Positions 1 to 9,018 are shown, numbered from the stretch's first letter. The stretch is DNA of 24,482 nt from Ruminococcaceae bacterium UBA4306 (GCA_002394725.1 DGUQ01000156.1:1-24482), one strand, 5' to 3'. Numbers and translations are program-made. The notes: a model not told the origin generated them from the sequence alone.

Positions 1-740
1 ATCGCGTCAATATGAAGGAATGGGATAAGGATCTTATCTCTCAGCTTTCGGTCGTCCGCATCGTCAATCAGGATGACGCGATCCCGGAATGTGCGCATGA
101 CGAGGTCTCCTATCTGCACGAGCTGGGCGTCAAAGCCTCGGTCAACATCGCTTATGTAATGAGAAAGCCGCTTTCTACCGTCAGCGCGATGTATGATACG
201 GCGCTGTCGTTCGATCCCGATATCGTATACTGCGCCGATTCCTCCGGCAGCGCGATGCCCAACCAGATCCTTGACATCGTGAATCTGCTCAAATCCAAGC
301 GCCGCAACAACATGATCGGTATGCATCTGCACGACCACACCTCCTTCGCAATGGCGAACGCGGTGCTGGTCTATAATGAAAAGGTCGATTACACCGATTT
401 TTCCGTCACGGGCGACGGCAAAGGCGGCGGCAACCTGAAGACGGAGCTCTTCCTGCCCCGCAAGAAGATCCTTGACGAAGCTCCTTTGACCGAGGACATG
501 TTCTACACCATTCTTGACTACATCCAGTTTTATGAAAAACTGATCGGTCGCGAGACCGACGTCAATATCAAAAACTACCTCAACTCCTTGGGCGGCATCT
601 TCCGATTCAAGTCCGCTCTGATGGAAAAGATCGAAAAGGAGTCAAAGGGCGATCACAAGGAGTTCATCCGCCGTGTGCTTGAGAACGCGCGCGCGGACGG
701 CAAGATGACTTACAGCAACGGTGAGAGAGCCCTGCGGTAA
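1..740 (+). CDS. HMGL-like (DRE-TIM) aldolase, 5' truncated
   Basis: This is the C-terminal part of a pyruvate-carboxyltransferase/HMGL-like TIM-barrel enzyme. The frame is open to the window edge (codons for Arg-Val-Asn precede the ATG at 12), so that ATG is probably internal and the true start lies upstream. The metal-binding HxH is visible as GMHLHDH (His105 and His107 counted from the ATG), followed by the AxAN of 4-hydroxy-2-oxoacid aldolases and by GDGKGGGN, which matches the glycine-rich substrate loop. The family makes or breaks C-C bonds next to a 2-oxo acid, usually pyruvate or acetyl-CoA derived, in the cytosol. The exact substrate cannot be read. It lies 33 bases before a hydroxyacid dehydrogenase and near a hydro-lyase pair, which suggests a small-acid pathway. 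Family assignment is firm; function is open. Confidence 0.85.
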   Translation, partial: RVNMKEWDKDLISQLSVVRIVNQDDAIPECAHDEVSYLHELGVKASVNIAYVMRKPLSTVSAMYDTALSFDPDIVYCADSSGSAMPNQILDIVNLLKSKRRNNMIGMHLHDHTSFAMANAVLVYNEKVDYTDFSVTGDGKGGGNLKTELFLPRKKILDEAPLTEDMFYTILDYIQFYEKLIGRETDVNIKNYLNSLGGIFRFKSALMEKIEKESKGDHKEFIRRVLENARADGKMTYSNGERALR

Positions 741-773
741 GTCAGGTAAATACTAATAAAGGGACGGCATTCT

Positions 774-1751
774 ATGAGCGTCGAAAAAACCATTCTGTTA
801 ACGGCAAGCTACGGCGGTAAGCCGCTGGAGATCGTCCGCGATTTGCTCCCAAAGGGCTTTGCGCTGGTCACCATGACCACGACCGCTCAGGAGGAGCTGG
901 AGCAGGCGGCTGCCGGCGCGGATTATATACTGGCGAGCGGTAACCTCAAGATCAGCCGAAAGGTACTCGCTGCCGCAGCACATTTAAAAATGGTACAGCG
1001 GCTTGGCGTGGGGCTGGATTCGCTCGATCGGGAGGCGCTCAAGGAATACGGGATCCCCGTCTATGTGAATCGCGGTGTGAACGCCGGAAGCGTAGCGGAA
1101 CACGCGCTGATGTTCATCCTCGCTTCTTTGCGCCGCCTGACGACTATCAGCGCGAACACAAAAGCAGGCATATGGAAAAAACAGGAGCAGGGCGTGATGA
1201 CGCGCGAGCTGCGCTCGCAGACCGTCGGCATCATCGGCTTCGGCAATATCGGCAAGCGTACCGCCGCGCTGCTGCGACCCTTCGGATGCCGCGTGTTCTA
1301 CTACGACATGTTCCGCGCGGATGAACGGGACGAGGAGCGTTACGGCGTGAAGTACCTTCCGCTTGACGAGCTGTTCGCCCGTGCCGATGTGCTCAGCCTG
1401 CACTGTCCGCTGACCGATGAAACAAAGGAGATCATCTGCCGCCGAAATCTTGAGAAGATGAAGGACGGCGTGGTGATCGTGAACACCTCGCGCGGCGGAC
1501 TGATCAATGAAGAAGATCTGCTGTCCGCTTTGGATAACGGCAAGGTCGGTCATGCCGCTCTGGATGTATTCCAAAGCGAGCCGTTGAAGAATACGGAGCT
1601 TGCGGAGCATGAGAATGTGATCTGTACGCCGCATATCGCCGGCAACACCTATGATTCCTTCCGCGAAATGATGCGGTGCGCGTTTGAGAGCATCCGACTG
1701 TTCGATGAAGGAAGGCTGCACGAGATCGAAAACAACAGGATCGCACTTTGA
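774..1751 (+). CDS. D-2-hydroxyacid dehydrogenase (phosphoglycerate dehydrogenase-like)
   Basis: A 325-residue NAD-dependent D-isomer 2-hydroxyacid dehydrogenase of normal length for a single-module family member, without the C-terminal ACT domain of many SerA proteins. The Rossmann motif GFGNIG is at 155-160, with Asp178 at the end of the following strand as expected for NAD rather than NADP. The catalytic triad is visible: Arg240 in NTSRGG, Glu269, and His287 in PHIAG. It interconverts a 2-oxo acid and a D-2-hydroxy acid in the cytosol. The start has an AAAGGGA-type ribosome site. Following an aldolase and preceding a fumarase-type pair, it probably reduces or oxidises an acid intermediate of the same pathway rather than supplying serine. 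The substrate is unknown. Confidence 0.88.
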   Translation: MSVEKTILLTASYGGKPLEIVRDLLPKGFALVTMTTTAQEELEQAAAGADYILASGNLKISRKVLAAAAHLKMVQRLGVGLDSLDREALKEYGIPVYVNRGVNAGSVAEHALMFILASLRRLTTISANTKAGIWKKQEQGVMTRELRSQTVGIIGFGNIGKRTAALLRPFGCRVFYYDMFRADERDEERYGVKYLPLDELFARADVLSLHCPLTDETKEIICRRNLEKMKDGVVIVNTSRGGLINEEDLLSALDNGKVGHAALDVFQSEPLKNTELAEHENVICTPHIAGNTYDSFREMMRCAFESIRLFDEGRLHEIENNRIAL

Positions 1752-1776
1752 TCCTGATCAGAAACGAGGTTTTTCA

Positions 1777-2835
1777 ATGACGAAGCTTAGAGAAAGATAT
1801 GATAATCTTGACGGACTGAGAGCGATCAGCTGTCTGCTCATTATCGTATATCATGTGAAAAAGTACGGCGAATACCGTCTCAGCGGCGTTCCTGCCGATA
1901 TTATCGACCTTTTCACGCAGTTTGTGCCGCTGTTCCTTATCATCAGCGGATTCGGGATTTTCTGCGGCTATTATGAGAGAATGAAGAACAGAGAGATCAG
2001 TCTGTCGGCGTTTTATAAGAAGAGATACGCCAAGATACTGCCTTTCTTTGCTTTTATTCTGTTGATATACTGTGTACTGGAGCATTCGGTTTCCGGAATC
2101 ATTGAAGCTCTGACACAGGCTACATTGACATACGGACTCTTGCCGAGTCTCACGATGGGGCTTTGCAGTGTCGCATGGACGATCGGGATCATCTTCCTGT
2201 TTTATATGCTGTTTCCGTTCATTGTGTTCTTGTGTGACAGCAAGAGGTCTGCGCTGATCTCTTTCGGTATTTCGATCGTTTTGTCGATCTTCTGCTATTC
2301 TTACTTTTTCAAGCAATACGGTGACGGCGCGTTTATGTCGCGCCACAACTTCCTTTATCTTGCGCCGTACTTTATGGGCGGCGCCGTTACCTATCTTTTC
2401 AGAGATTCCATTAAGCGTGTGATCTCAGCGCATAGGATCATTGCGCTGATCGTATGTCTGGGGATAACCGTGGGGTATTACTTTATTCCCGACAATATAG
2501 CGGACGTCAGTATCATTGTACTGAAAAACCTTTTGCTGTTCCTCCCGTGGCTTTGGTACAGCATCAGCGTCAAAAGCTATGTTCTCAGTAACCCTGTCGC
2601 TTCCTTCCTCAGTAAGATCAGCCTGGAGCTTTACCTCTCCCAGATGCTGATCTTCCACCTGGTGGAGAAGTTCCCCGGTCTGCATTTTGCCGGTAACGGA
2701 TGGCTCGGCTATATCGCGGCGAGCATCCTCGTTATCATCGGCGATGTGATCTTTGTCGAAGCGTTTATGCTGATAAAGAAGTGGGTCGTCAATCTGTACC
2801 AAAAGTCAAAAGCAAAAAAAGGAGCAAATATATGA
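1777..2835 (+). CDS. Acyltransferase family 3 integral membrane protein
   Basis: A 352-residue polytopic protein of the acyltransferase 3 (OafA/NodX-like) family, which moves acetyl or other short acyl groups across the membrane onto sugars. The N-terminal signature NLDGLRAISCLLIIVYH carries the conserved Arg and His26, followed by roughly ten hydrophobic segments up to about residue 340. The frame is open further upstream to 1684, but the ATG at 1777 is preferred: it follows an ACGAGGT ribosome site and avoids a long overlap with the dehydrogenase gene. Its stop overlaps the next start as ATGA, so translation is probably coupled. It likely O-acylates the polysaccharide or its lipid-linked unit. 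The acyl group could be acetate or the acid made by neighbouring enzymes. Confidence 0.85.
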   Translation: MTKLRERYDNLDGLRAISCLLIIVYHVKKYGEYRLSGVPADIIDLFTQFVPLFLIISGFGIFCGYYERMKNREISLSAFYKKRYAKILPFFAFILLIYCVLEHSVSGIIEALTQATLTYGLLPSLTMGLCSVAWTIGIIFLFYMLFPFIVFLCDSKRSALISFGISIVLSIFCYSYFFKQYGDGAFMSRHNFLYLAPYFMGGAVTYLFRDSIKRVISAHRIIALIVCLGITVGYYFIPDNIADVSIIVLKNLLLFLPWLWYSISVKSYVLSNPVASFLSKISLELYLSQMLIFHLVEKFPGLHFAGNGWLGYIAASILVIIGDVIFVEAFMLIKKWVVNLYQKSKAKKGANI

Positions 2836-3335
2836 TCAAAATTCAGACCCCGATCTCAAAGGAAGCTGCCGAGAGCTTACAGGTCGGCGACAGGATTCTG
2901 CTGTCCGGAAAGATTTTCTGCGGCCGCGACGCGGTATTGCCGAAGATCTGTCAGCTGGTCGAAGAAGACCGGCTCGGCGAGTACGGCATCTACCTTGAGG
3001 GAGGCGTGATCTTCCATACCGCCGTCAGCATTGCCGGCGTAGGCCCTACCTCCAGTAATAAGCCTGAGATAGAGGGCAGCTTTGAGACGCTCTCCAAGGC
3101 AGGGATCCGTATGCATCTGGGCAAGGGAGCGATCGGTCAGGAAACGATCGACATGCTGGAGAAGAACAGCGCGGTTTTTGCCATTATTCCGCCGGTGACC
3201 GCTTTGTTGGGCGAGAACACCCTGTCGCAAAAATGCGTCGCCTTCCCCGAGCTTGGCATGGAAGCGTTCTATGAGATCGAAGTGAAGGATTATCCCGCGG
3301 TCATCGGAGCCGCTCACGGCAAGAGTATATACTAG
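2832..3335 (+). CDS. Class I fumarase/tartrate dehydratase-type hydro-lyase, beta subunit
   Basis: A 167-residue protein matching the C-terminal (swivelling) domain of Fe-S hydro-lyases of the FumA/TtdB class. It begins with LQVGDRILLSGKIFCGRDA and has the family's glycine-rich segments (GPTSSNK, LGKGAIG) and a C-terminal beta section ending near GAAHGKSIY. With the adjacent alpha subunit it would add or remove water across a dicarboxylate double bond, as in fumarate/malate or oxaloacetate/tartrate. The start at 2832 overlaps the preceding stop and follows GGAG; the longer open frame from 2700 lies inside the acyltransferase gene and is not used. The beta gene comes before alpha here, while alpha-first is common in two-subunit versions. 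Substrate unknown. Confidence 0.85.
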   Translation: MIKIQTPISKEAAESLQVGDRILLSGKIFCGRDAVLPKICQLVEEDRLGEYGIYLEGGVIFHTAVSIAGVGPTSSNKPEIEGSFETLSKAGIRMHLGKGAIGQETIDMLEKNSAVFAIIPPVTALLGENTLSQKCVAFPELGMEAFYEIEVKDYPAVIGAAHGKSIY

Positions 3336-3349
3336 GAAGGAACATAACA

Positions 3350-4204
3350 ATGGGATACGACAATCATATCGTAGAAGCCGTCAGGGATACGCTGGTACAG
3401 GCAGGGTCAACATTCCGTGACGATCAAAAAAGAGCCTATCAGCGCGCGATCGGGCTTGAGGTCAACGATACCGCAAGATGGACGCTCGAAACGATCCTCG
3501 AAAACGCCGAGATCGCCGAGAGGAACCGAAGCCCTCTGTGCGACGACACCGGTATCCCCCACCTCCTGCTGGAGGTCGGACCCAACCGCGCCGTTACCGG
3601 CGAGATGATGGACGCTATCTATGAGGGCGTGCGTCAGGGACTGAGGATGCTGCCCGGCCGTCCGATGGCGATCCTCGGAGAGGGCGTTGAGCGGCTTGAT
3701 CAGCACCTTGGCATGGACGAGGATCCCGGCGCGCTGGAACCTGCGCCGATCCAGATCCGCAGAACCGAAGAAGACGTCCTGCGCCTGCATGTGCTCATGT
3801 TCGGCGGCGGTCCCGCTCTGCGCGGCAAGACCCTGAGGATCTTCCATAAACATAATACACAGAATGTCACCGACGAGCTGGTCGCGTGGGCGACCGAGAG
3901 CACGGGGCTTTTGGGCTGCACTCCCTGCGTGCTGGCGATCGGTATCGGCCGTTCGCAGTATGAGGCGACCTCCATGATGCTGCAGGCGATGGTCGACGGT
4001 ACGTTTGACGTACAAAGCGAGCTCGAACAGGAGATCACGAACCGCGTCAACGCTGTCGGCGTAGGCGCAAGCTCGCTCGGCGGCAACACGACCGTCCTTT
4101 CGACCTTTGTCAAGATCGGTCCGCAGCGAGCCAGCGGCTATCGCGTCGTATGTATGCGGCCGTGCTGCTGCTTTGAGCCCCGTCGGGCAAGTGTAGAGCT
4201 TTAG
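3350..4204 (+). CDS. Class I fumarase/tartrate dehydratase-type hydro-lyase, alpha subunit (3' end probably frameshifted)
   Basis: The Fe-S catalytic subunit. Cluster-ligand candidates are Cys64 in PLCDDTG and Cys190 in GLLGCTPC; GIGIGRS and SLGGNTT are also family-like. As read, the product is 284 residues and ends in an odd Cys-rich tail (Cys268, 272-274). Removing one base at about 4129-4130 would instead give a tail reading ...PQRPAAIASYVCGRAAALSPVGQV with a stop at 4194-4196. That tail resembles the family's C-terminus, where a Cys followed by small and basic residues supplies the third cluster ligand. The visible reading is therefore probably a one-base insertion or a sequencing error. 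The gene follows the beta subunit by 14 bases with an AGGAAGG ribosome site. Identity as a hydro-lyase alpha subunit is sound; the substrate is not established. Confidence 0.83.
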   Translation: MGYDNHIVEAVRDTLVQAGSTFRDDQKRAYQRAIGLEVNDTARWTLETILENAEIAERNRSPLCDDTGIPHLLLEVGPNRAVTGEMMDAIYEGVRQGLRMLPGRPMAILGEGVERLDQHLGMDEDPGALEPAPIQIRRTEEDVLRLHVLMFGGGPALRGKTLRIFHKHNTQNVTDELVAWATESTGLLGCTPCVLAIGIGRSQYEATSMMLQAMVDGTFDVQSELEQEITNRVNAVGVGASSLGGNTTVLSTFVKIGPQRASGYRVVCMRPCCCFEPRRASVEL

Positions 4205-4289
4205 ACTAAACCTTAATATCATCACTCTCAGGATGAAGGGATCGGTAATAGATCCCACGGAATCTCGTAGTATCGAAGGTGAAGGTTAT

Positions 4290-5486
4290 ATGAAAAAAAT
4301 CAGTGCGTTTCTGTCCAAGGCGATCGGATTCATCTATGTTTTCTTTCTGTATCACAGCAGAAAAAACGCAAAGGTCTCCAACGGGAAAATACTGATCATT
4401 GTCAGCGGTCATCTGGGCAATCTTTTGATGGACGTCCACGCGCTCTATGATCTGAAAAACTACTATCTTTCCAAGAATAAGCAAGTTTATATCCTGACCT
4501 CTTCCAATATCTGGAAGCTGATGAACCGCTGTTTTGACTTTTCGGACACGATTTTCGCGACGGATCAATTCCCTTATGATAAGAAAAAGATCTTGCATTT
4601 GAGTAAATATCGCAAAATGTTAAAATCACTGCCGGATTCGGCATATGAAGTGATCGTCGCGAACCTGACAAGCGGCTATACCGCCGACTTTTTGATGGCG
4701 TCCCTGAAGGCGAATGAAAAATGGGGCGTTTTTCCGGATTCGGGCAGGAGTGACTGGCGCACCTACTTCAGACGGGCGTATACCAATAAGATCATGGTAG
4801 ACAAGGATCTGCATGAGACCCAGCAGCTCAAACTGCTGCTCAAGCAGATCGGCGGCATCGATCACGTTGTACGCATCACGCCGATTCCGCCAAAGGAGGA
4901 TATCCGGTTCGACGGTAAGTATATCACCCTTGCGCTGGATTCGATGAGTAAGGAGCGGCGCTGGCCGGTTGAGAACTTTGTCAGCTTTGCGGAGTATGTT
5001 CTGGCGCATACCGATTATGACGTTTATCTGACCGGCACAAAGCTCGATAAAAACGACGATGAGAAGCTCACGGCACTCAGATCGAACGCCAGAGTAAAAG
5101 ATTATATCGGCAAGACCACGATGGACGAATGGATCGAAATGCTGCGCTACAGCAGCTTTCACCTCAGCGTTGACAGCGGCTCGATTCATTTTGCGGCGTC
5201 GGTGGGAACCCCCTGTGTCTGCCTGAGCGGCGTCTGGGACGGTACACGGTGTATGCCGTATGTGCTTGACGCCGAAAACGAGGGCACCTGCAACCCGGTT
5301 TGCGTCTACCGTGAGGATCACCTCAAGGCGACTGCCGGCTGCTACGGCTGCAGGATGAGCCACGGTTTTTACGGCGTCGGCAATGACGCGTGCATGAAGG
5401 ATATCAAAGCGGGTCAGCCGTGCCACTGCCTGAGCAAGATCAGCGCGGATCGCGCCGCTGCCGCTTTTGAAAGCATCATGAGATAA
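4290..5486 (+). CDS. Glycosyltransferase family 9 (ADP-heptosyltransferase-like)
   Basis: A 398-residue GT-B enzyme resembling heptosyltransferases I/II (WaaC/WaaF). The N-terminal domain has the SGHLGNLL loop near 39-46, corresponding to the family's GDxxxxLP-type region. The nucleotide-binding C-terminal domain has VDSGSIHFAASVGTP near 294-308, matching the GT9 (T/S)NDTGxxHxAAALGTP motif. Cysteines cluster near the C-terminus (around 338-385), as in several GT9 proteins. A short hydrophobic N-terminal stretch (about 5-21) could attach it to the membrane. The ATG at 4290 is preferred over 4233 because a GAAGGTGAAGG ribosome site directly precedes it. Placed immediately before hldD and hldE, it most likely transfers L,D-heptose from ADP-heptose to the growing glycan. 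Acceptor unknown. Confidence 0.85.
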   Translation: MKKISAFLSKAIGFIYVFFLYHSRKNAKVSNGKILIIVSGHLGNLLMDVHALYDLKNYYLSKNKQVYILTSSNIWKLMNRCFDFSDTIFATDQFPYDKKKILHLSKYRKMLKSLPDSAYEVIVANLTSGYTADFLMASLKANEKWGVFPDSGRSDWRTYFRRAYTNKIMVDKDLHETQQLKLLLKQIGGIDHVVRITPIPPKEDIRFDGKYITLALDSMSKERRWPVENFVSFAEYVLAHTDYDVYLTGTKLDKNDDEKLTALRSNARVKDYIGKTTMDEWIEMLRYSSFHLSVDSGSIHFAASVGTPCVCLSGVWDGTRCMPYVLDAENEGTCNPVCVYREDHLKATAGCYGCRMSHGFYGVGNDACMKDIKAGQPCHCLSKISADRAAAAFESIMR

Positions 5487-5507
5487 ATTTGGACTGGAGG
5501 AAACGAT

Positions 5508-6473
5508 ATGTATATAGTTACGGGTGGAGCCGGTTTTATCGGCAGCTGCGTCGTCAGAACGCTGAATGACGCCGGCATCAACGATATTGTCATTGTCGAC
5601 AACATCGCGTCCACGGATAAGTGGATGAATATGAGGAATAAGCAATACCTGAAATATGTCAATAAGGATGAGTTCCTTGCTCAGTTACCTTCTTATCGCG
5701 GTGTAGAGGCGATCATTCATATGGGCGCCTGCTCCTCTACCACGGAGCGCGACTTTGACTATCTGTGGAAAAACAACTTTGAATATACCAAGGCGCTGTG
5801 GCATTACTGCGCAAAGAAGCAGATCAGCTTTATCTATGCTTCTTCGGCGGCTACCTACGGCGGCGGAGAACAGGGCTTTGACGACCGCTCGGATATTGAT
5901 CTGCTCCGTCCTCTGAACGGATACGGCTACTCCAAGCAGGTCTTTGACCAGTGGGTCAAGCATCAGGCGGACGAATTCCCAAAGCAGCATGTCGGCCTCA
6001 AGTTCTTCAACGTGTACGGACCCAACGAGTACTTCAAGGGCTCGATGGCAAGCATGATCTTCCACGGCTTCAATCAGATTAAGACCGACGGCGAGATCAG
6101 ATTGTTCAAATCCGCCAATCCCGATTATGCCGACGGCGGTCAGTTAAGGGATTTTGTGTACGTCAAGGACATCTGCTCGGTGATCCTGTGGCTGCTGGAA
6201 AACGAGCAGGTCAGCGGTCTGTTCAATGTCGGCACCGGCCGCGCGCAGAGCTTCAAGGAGCTTGCGGAGGCGACGTTCCACGCTCTCTCCCTTGAGCCGA
6301 ATATCCGCTATATCGATATGCCTGAGCACCTTAAGAATAAATATCAGTACTATACCAAGGCAGAGATGAGCAAGCTCAGAGATGCCGGCTATGACAAGCC
6401 CTTTATGGATCTTGAGGCAGGCGCGAGAGATTATGTGCTGGAGCACCTGTGCAAGGGCTACGATAATTATTAA
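5508..6473 (+). CDS. hldD: ADP-L-glycero-D-manno-heptose 6-epimerase
   Basis: A 321-residue short-chain epimerase that inverts C6 of ADP-D-glycero-D-manno-heptose, the last step of ADP-heptose synthesis. The NAD(P) loop is TGGAGFIG (5-12). Features that separate HldD from other sugar epimerases are visible: HMGACSSTTE near 71-80, SSAATYGGG near 112-120, Tyr139 in YGYSK, and GPNEYFKGSMAS containing Lys177. Tyr139 and Lys177 correspond to the catalytic Tyr140/Lys178 pair known from E. coli HldD. It follows the GT9 gene by 21 bases with a strong GGAGG site and precedes hldE by 21 bases, so the three form one unit. Confidence 0.95.
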   Translation: MYIVTGGAGFIGSCVVRTLNDAGINDIVIVDNIASTDKWMNMRNKQYLKYVNKDEFLAQLPSYRGVEAIIHMGACSSTTERDFDYLWKNNFEYTKALWHYCAKKQISFIYASSAATYGGGEQGFDDRSDIDLLRPLNGYGYSKQVFDQWVKHQADEFPKQHVGLKFFNVYGPNEYFKGSMASMIFHGFNQIKTDGEIRLFKSANPDYADGGQLRDFVYVKDICSVILWLLENEQVSGLFNVGTGRAQSFKELAEATFHALSLEPNIRYIDMPEHLKNKYQYYTKAEMSKLRDAGYDKPFMDLEAGARDYVLEHLCKGYDNY

Positions 6474-6494
6474 CAGAAGATGGGTTGAATAGAT

Positions 6495-7910
6495 ATGGTT
6501 GACAGTAAAAAAGTTTTGGTGATCGGCGACGTCATGCTCGATACCTATTACACCGGAGACGTCAAGCGCATTTCTCCGGAGGCGCCGGTACCGGTTTTCA
6601 GAAAAAAGAAAGAGCGCAGCGTGCTGGGCGGCGCGGCGAATGTCGCCGCCAACCTGATCGCCGCGGATCAGAACGTCTCTATGATGTCTATGGTCGGAAA
6701 CGACGAGACAGGAGAGAAACTGAAAAGCATGTTTCAAGATCAGGGCATCAACACGGATCTGATCCTGTCTATGGAGCGCCACACGACGGAAAAGATCCGT
6801 TTTCTGGCGTCGAATAATCAGCAGGTTCTCCGTCTGGATATCGAGGACACGGATCCTCTTTCGGATGATAACTGCGCCGAGATGCTCCATGCGCTGGAGC
6901 GTGTGATCGATTCCTTTGATATCATTCTGATCTCAGATTATCTCAAGGGCTTGCTGACCTATGATTTTACGCAGGGGGTCATCCGCCTCGCAAAAGAAAA
7001 GGATATCCCCGTCGTGATCGACGTCAAAGACCCGAGATCCGAAAAATACGCCGGAGCGACCCTGCTCAAACCGAACAAAAAAGAGCTGCGTGATATCACG
7101 GGACTCAGCTGTGATACGGACGAGGAGATCATCCTCGCGTCAGAGGCGCTGCGAAAAAGCTGCCGCTGCGACTATGTTCTGACGACCTGCGGCGCGAGAG
7201 GCATGGTGCTGGTCGGCGACGGCGAGCCGTACTTTATCGAAGCGTACGGACAGGAGGTATACGATGTGACCGGAGCCGGCGATACGACCATCGCCTATCT
7301 GGCGGCATGTATCTCCAACGGTTACTCTCTTAAAAAGGCGATCAATATCGCCAACCTCGCCGCGGGTATTCAGGTATCCAAGGTCGGTACCTCGTCGGTT
7401 TACTGGCACGAGATCCGTGAGCGGATGTCGGAGCAGGCACAGGGCGCCGTCCATAAGATCATCAGCGGCAAGGCAGTCAAGAGCTTTCGGAAGGATCACG
7501 CCTCCTCGAAGATCGTATTCACCAACGGCTGCTTTGACATCCTGCATATCGGACATATCCGCTATCTGCAGGAGGCGGCGGCGCTGGGCGATATCCTGAT
7601 CGTGGGATTGAATTCCGACGCCTCTGTCAAGCGTCTCAAGGGTCCCGAGAGACCGATCAACTCACAGGCTGAACGAGCCGAGATGCTCGGCGCGCTGGGC
7701 TTTGTGGACTATGTTACCATATTTGACGAGGATACCCCTCTGGAGCTGATCAAGACGATCCAACCGGATATTCTGGTCAAGGGTCAGGATTACGCGCCGG
7801 AGCAGGTCGTTGGCAAAAAGGAAGTAGAGGAGCGCGGCGGCAAGCTGGTGCTCGTACCCTTTGTCGAAGGCAAATCCACCACCAATATTATTGAAAAAAT
7901 GAAGAAATAA
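6495..7910 (+). CDS. hldE: Bifunctional heptose 7-phosphate kinase / heptose 1-phosphate adenylyltransferase
   Basis: A 471-residue fusion close to the length of E. coli HldE (477). Residues 1 to about 320 are a ribokinase-fold kinase with [10 protein letters not shown] near 45-54 and the catalytic TGAGDT at 259-264 (Asp263). Residues about 337-471 are a nucleotidyltransferase with [12 protein letters not shown] (HxGH at 351-354) and a late [10 protein letters not shown] matching the family ending. It phosphorylates D-glycero-D-manno-heptose 7-phosphate at C1 and, after the GmhB phosphatase step, attaches AMP to give ADP-heptose. Having both domains indicates the ADP route and argues against the GDP-heptose route, which uses separate HddA and HddC proteins. 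The ribosome site is weak (GAAGATGG), consistent with coupling to hldD. Confidence 0.95.
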   Translation: MVDSKKVLVIGDVMLDTYYTGDVKRISPEAPVPVFRKKKERSVLGGAANVAANLIAADQNVSMMSMVGNDETGEKLKSMFQDQGINTDLILSMERHTTEKIRFLASNNQQVLRLDIEDTDPLSDDNCAEMLHALERVIDSFDIILISDYLKGLLTYDFTQGVIRLAKEKDIPVVIDVKDPRSEKYAGATLLKPNKKELRDITGLSCDTDEEIILASEALRKSCRCDYVLTTCGARGMVLVGDGEPYFIEAYGQEVYDVTGAGDTTIAYLAACISNGYSLKKAINIANLAAGIQVSKVGTSSVYWHEIRERMSEQAQGAVHKIISGKAVKSFRKDHASSKIVFTNGCFDILHIGHIRYLQEAAALGDILIVGLNSDASVKRLKGPERPINSQAERAEMLGALGFVDYVTIFDEDTPLELIKTIQPDILVKGQDYAPEQVVGKKEVEERGGKLVLVPFVEGKSTTNIIEKMKK

Positions 7911-7916
7911 CAGCCC

Positions 7917-7934
7917 CCTGCTCCTGTGAGCAGG
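7917..7934 (+). other. Short GC-rich hairpin between hldE and the GT4 gene
   Basis: A perfect 7-base stem, CCTGCTC (7917-7923) with GAGCAGG (7928-7934) around a 4-base loop CTGT, sits in the 46-base gap. No run of T follows, so it is not a standard intrinsic terminator. It could be an RNA processing or stability element that sets relative expression of the flanking genes. The function is speculative. Confidence 0.35.
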
Positions 7935-7956
7935 ATGATGATAGAGGAAGAGCAAT

Positions 7957-9018
7957 ATGAAAAAAAGTATTACGCTGATCTCTCAGGAATATAAAATGTC
8001 CGGTATCCACCGTATGGAAAGCCAGCTGATCAAGGAATGGAGAAAGCAGGGTCATACCGTGAATATCATCGACAATAAATGCCGTTCTGTCGATTACGAC
8101 GACCTCGAATCCAAGCCCGTCGAAACCATTCGTGAGTCCAGAGTGTTTTTTGTAAAGTTCATCAAAAGGATCAAGCGGTTCAAGCAGTATTTTAAAGCGC
8201 ATCCCGACGATATGATCGTCGCGCTGGGATGGCGTCAGGGCTGCTGGGCTGCCGTAATCGGGAAGTTTGTCAAGAACAGGGTGCTGATCTCGGAGAGAAA
8301 CGACCCCACAAAGAACCCCACCTCCGCCATGCGCAGACGGCTGCGGAATTTCTGCTTCCGTCTGGCGGATGTGTGCGTTTTTCAGACCGAGGACGCCATG
8401 AATTACTTTTCCCCGAGCATCCGTAAAAAAGGCGTGGTCATTCCCAATCCCATCAATGAGCAGATCCCTGTGTTTGATATCAAGGAGAGGGAGAACTATA
8501 TCATCGCCGTAGGCAGACTGAATCCGCAGAAGAATTTCCACATGCTGCTGAAGGCGTTCGCGAGCTTTCATCAGCAGTATCCCGTCTATACGCTGGATAT
8601 CTACGGCGACGGCGTTCTGCTGGAGGAGCTGACGGCATACGCGCGCGAACTGGGTGTAGCGTCCGCTGTCAACTTCAAGGGCTTCAGCAGCGACGTCTAT
8701 CCGCTGATGGCAAAGGCGGCTATGTACGTATCCTCGTCCGACTATGAGGGCATTTCCAACTCGATGCTCGAGGCGCTTGCCATCGGCGTGCCGACGATCT
8801 GCACCGATTGTCCGGTCGGCGGCGCTCGCCAGATGATCGAGGACGGCGTCAACGGCTTGCTGACGCCCGTCGGTGACGCGAAGGCGTTTGCCGACGCGAT
8901 GTGCAGGATCGCCGGGGATAAGGAATTCGCCGAGCGCATTGCGAAGAACGCTACTGATATCCGCAAAAAGTACCCGATACAGGTCATCGCGGATAAATGG
9001 ATACAGGCGATGGGATGA
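7957..9018 (+). CDS. Glycosyltransferase family 4
   Basis: A 353-residue retaining GT-B glycosyltransferase. The C-terminal donor domain is clear: AVGRLNPQKNFHMLLKAF near 185-202, then SSSDYEGISNSMLEAL near 257-272 with the E-x7-E catalytic and donor-binding pair, and GVPTICTDCPVGGAR just after. The N-terminal acceptor domain (1 to about 180) is more divergent, as usual. It acts at the inner face of the membrane, adding one sugar to the lipid-linked repeat unit. Donor and acceptor cannot be predicted. It follows hldE after a short hairpin and starts behind an AGAGGAAG site. The roughly 118 bases downstream, before the polymerase gene, hold only a 28-codon frame (9023-9109) with no recognisable product. 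Confidence 0.88.
   Translation: MKKSITLISQEYKMSGIHRMESQLIKEWRKQGHTVNIIDNKCRSVDYDDLESKPVETIRESRVFFVKFIKRIKRFKQYFKAHPDDMIVALGWRQGCWAAVIGKFVKNRVLISERNDPTKNPTSAMRRRLRNFCFRLADVCVFQTEDAMNYFSPSIRKKGVVIPNPINEQIPVFDIKERENYIIAVGRLNPQKNFHMLLKAFASFHQQYPVYTLDIYGDGVLLEELTAYARELGVASAVNFKGFSSDVYPLMAKAAMYVSSSDYEGISNSMLEALAIGVPTICTDCPVGGARQMIEDGVNGLLTPVGDAKAFADAMCRIAGDKEFAERIAKNATDIRKKYPIQVIADKWIQAMG

Noticed and set aside
984..1721. Long minus-strand open frame of 245 codons opposite the dehydrogenase gene
   Set aside because: It has no recognisable protein features and is antisense to a gene with intact catalytic motifs. Codon bias of the real gene keeps the opposite frame open.
4626..5645. Minus-strand open frame of 339 codons opposite the GT9 and hldD genes
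   Set aside because: It spans two clear plus-strand genes, has no ribosome site and no family-like sequence.
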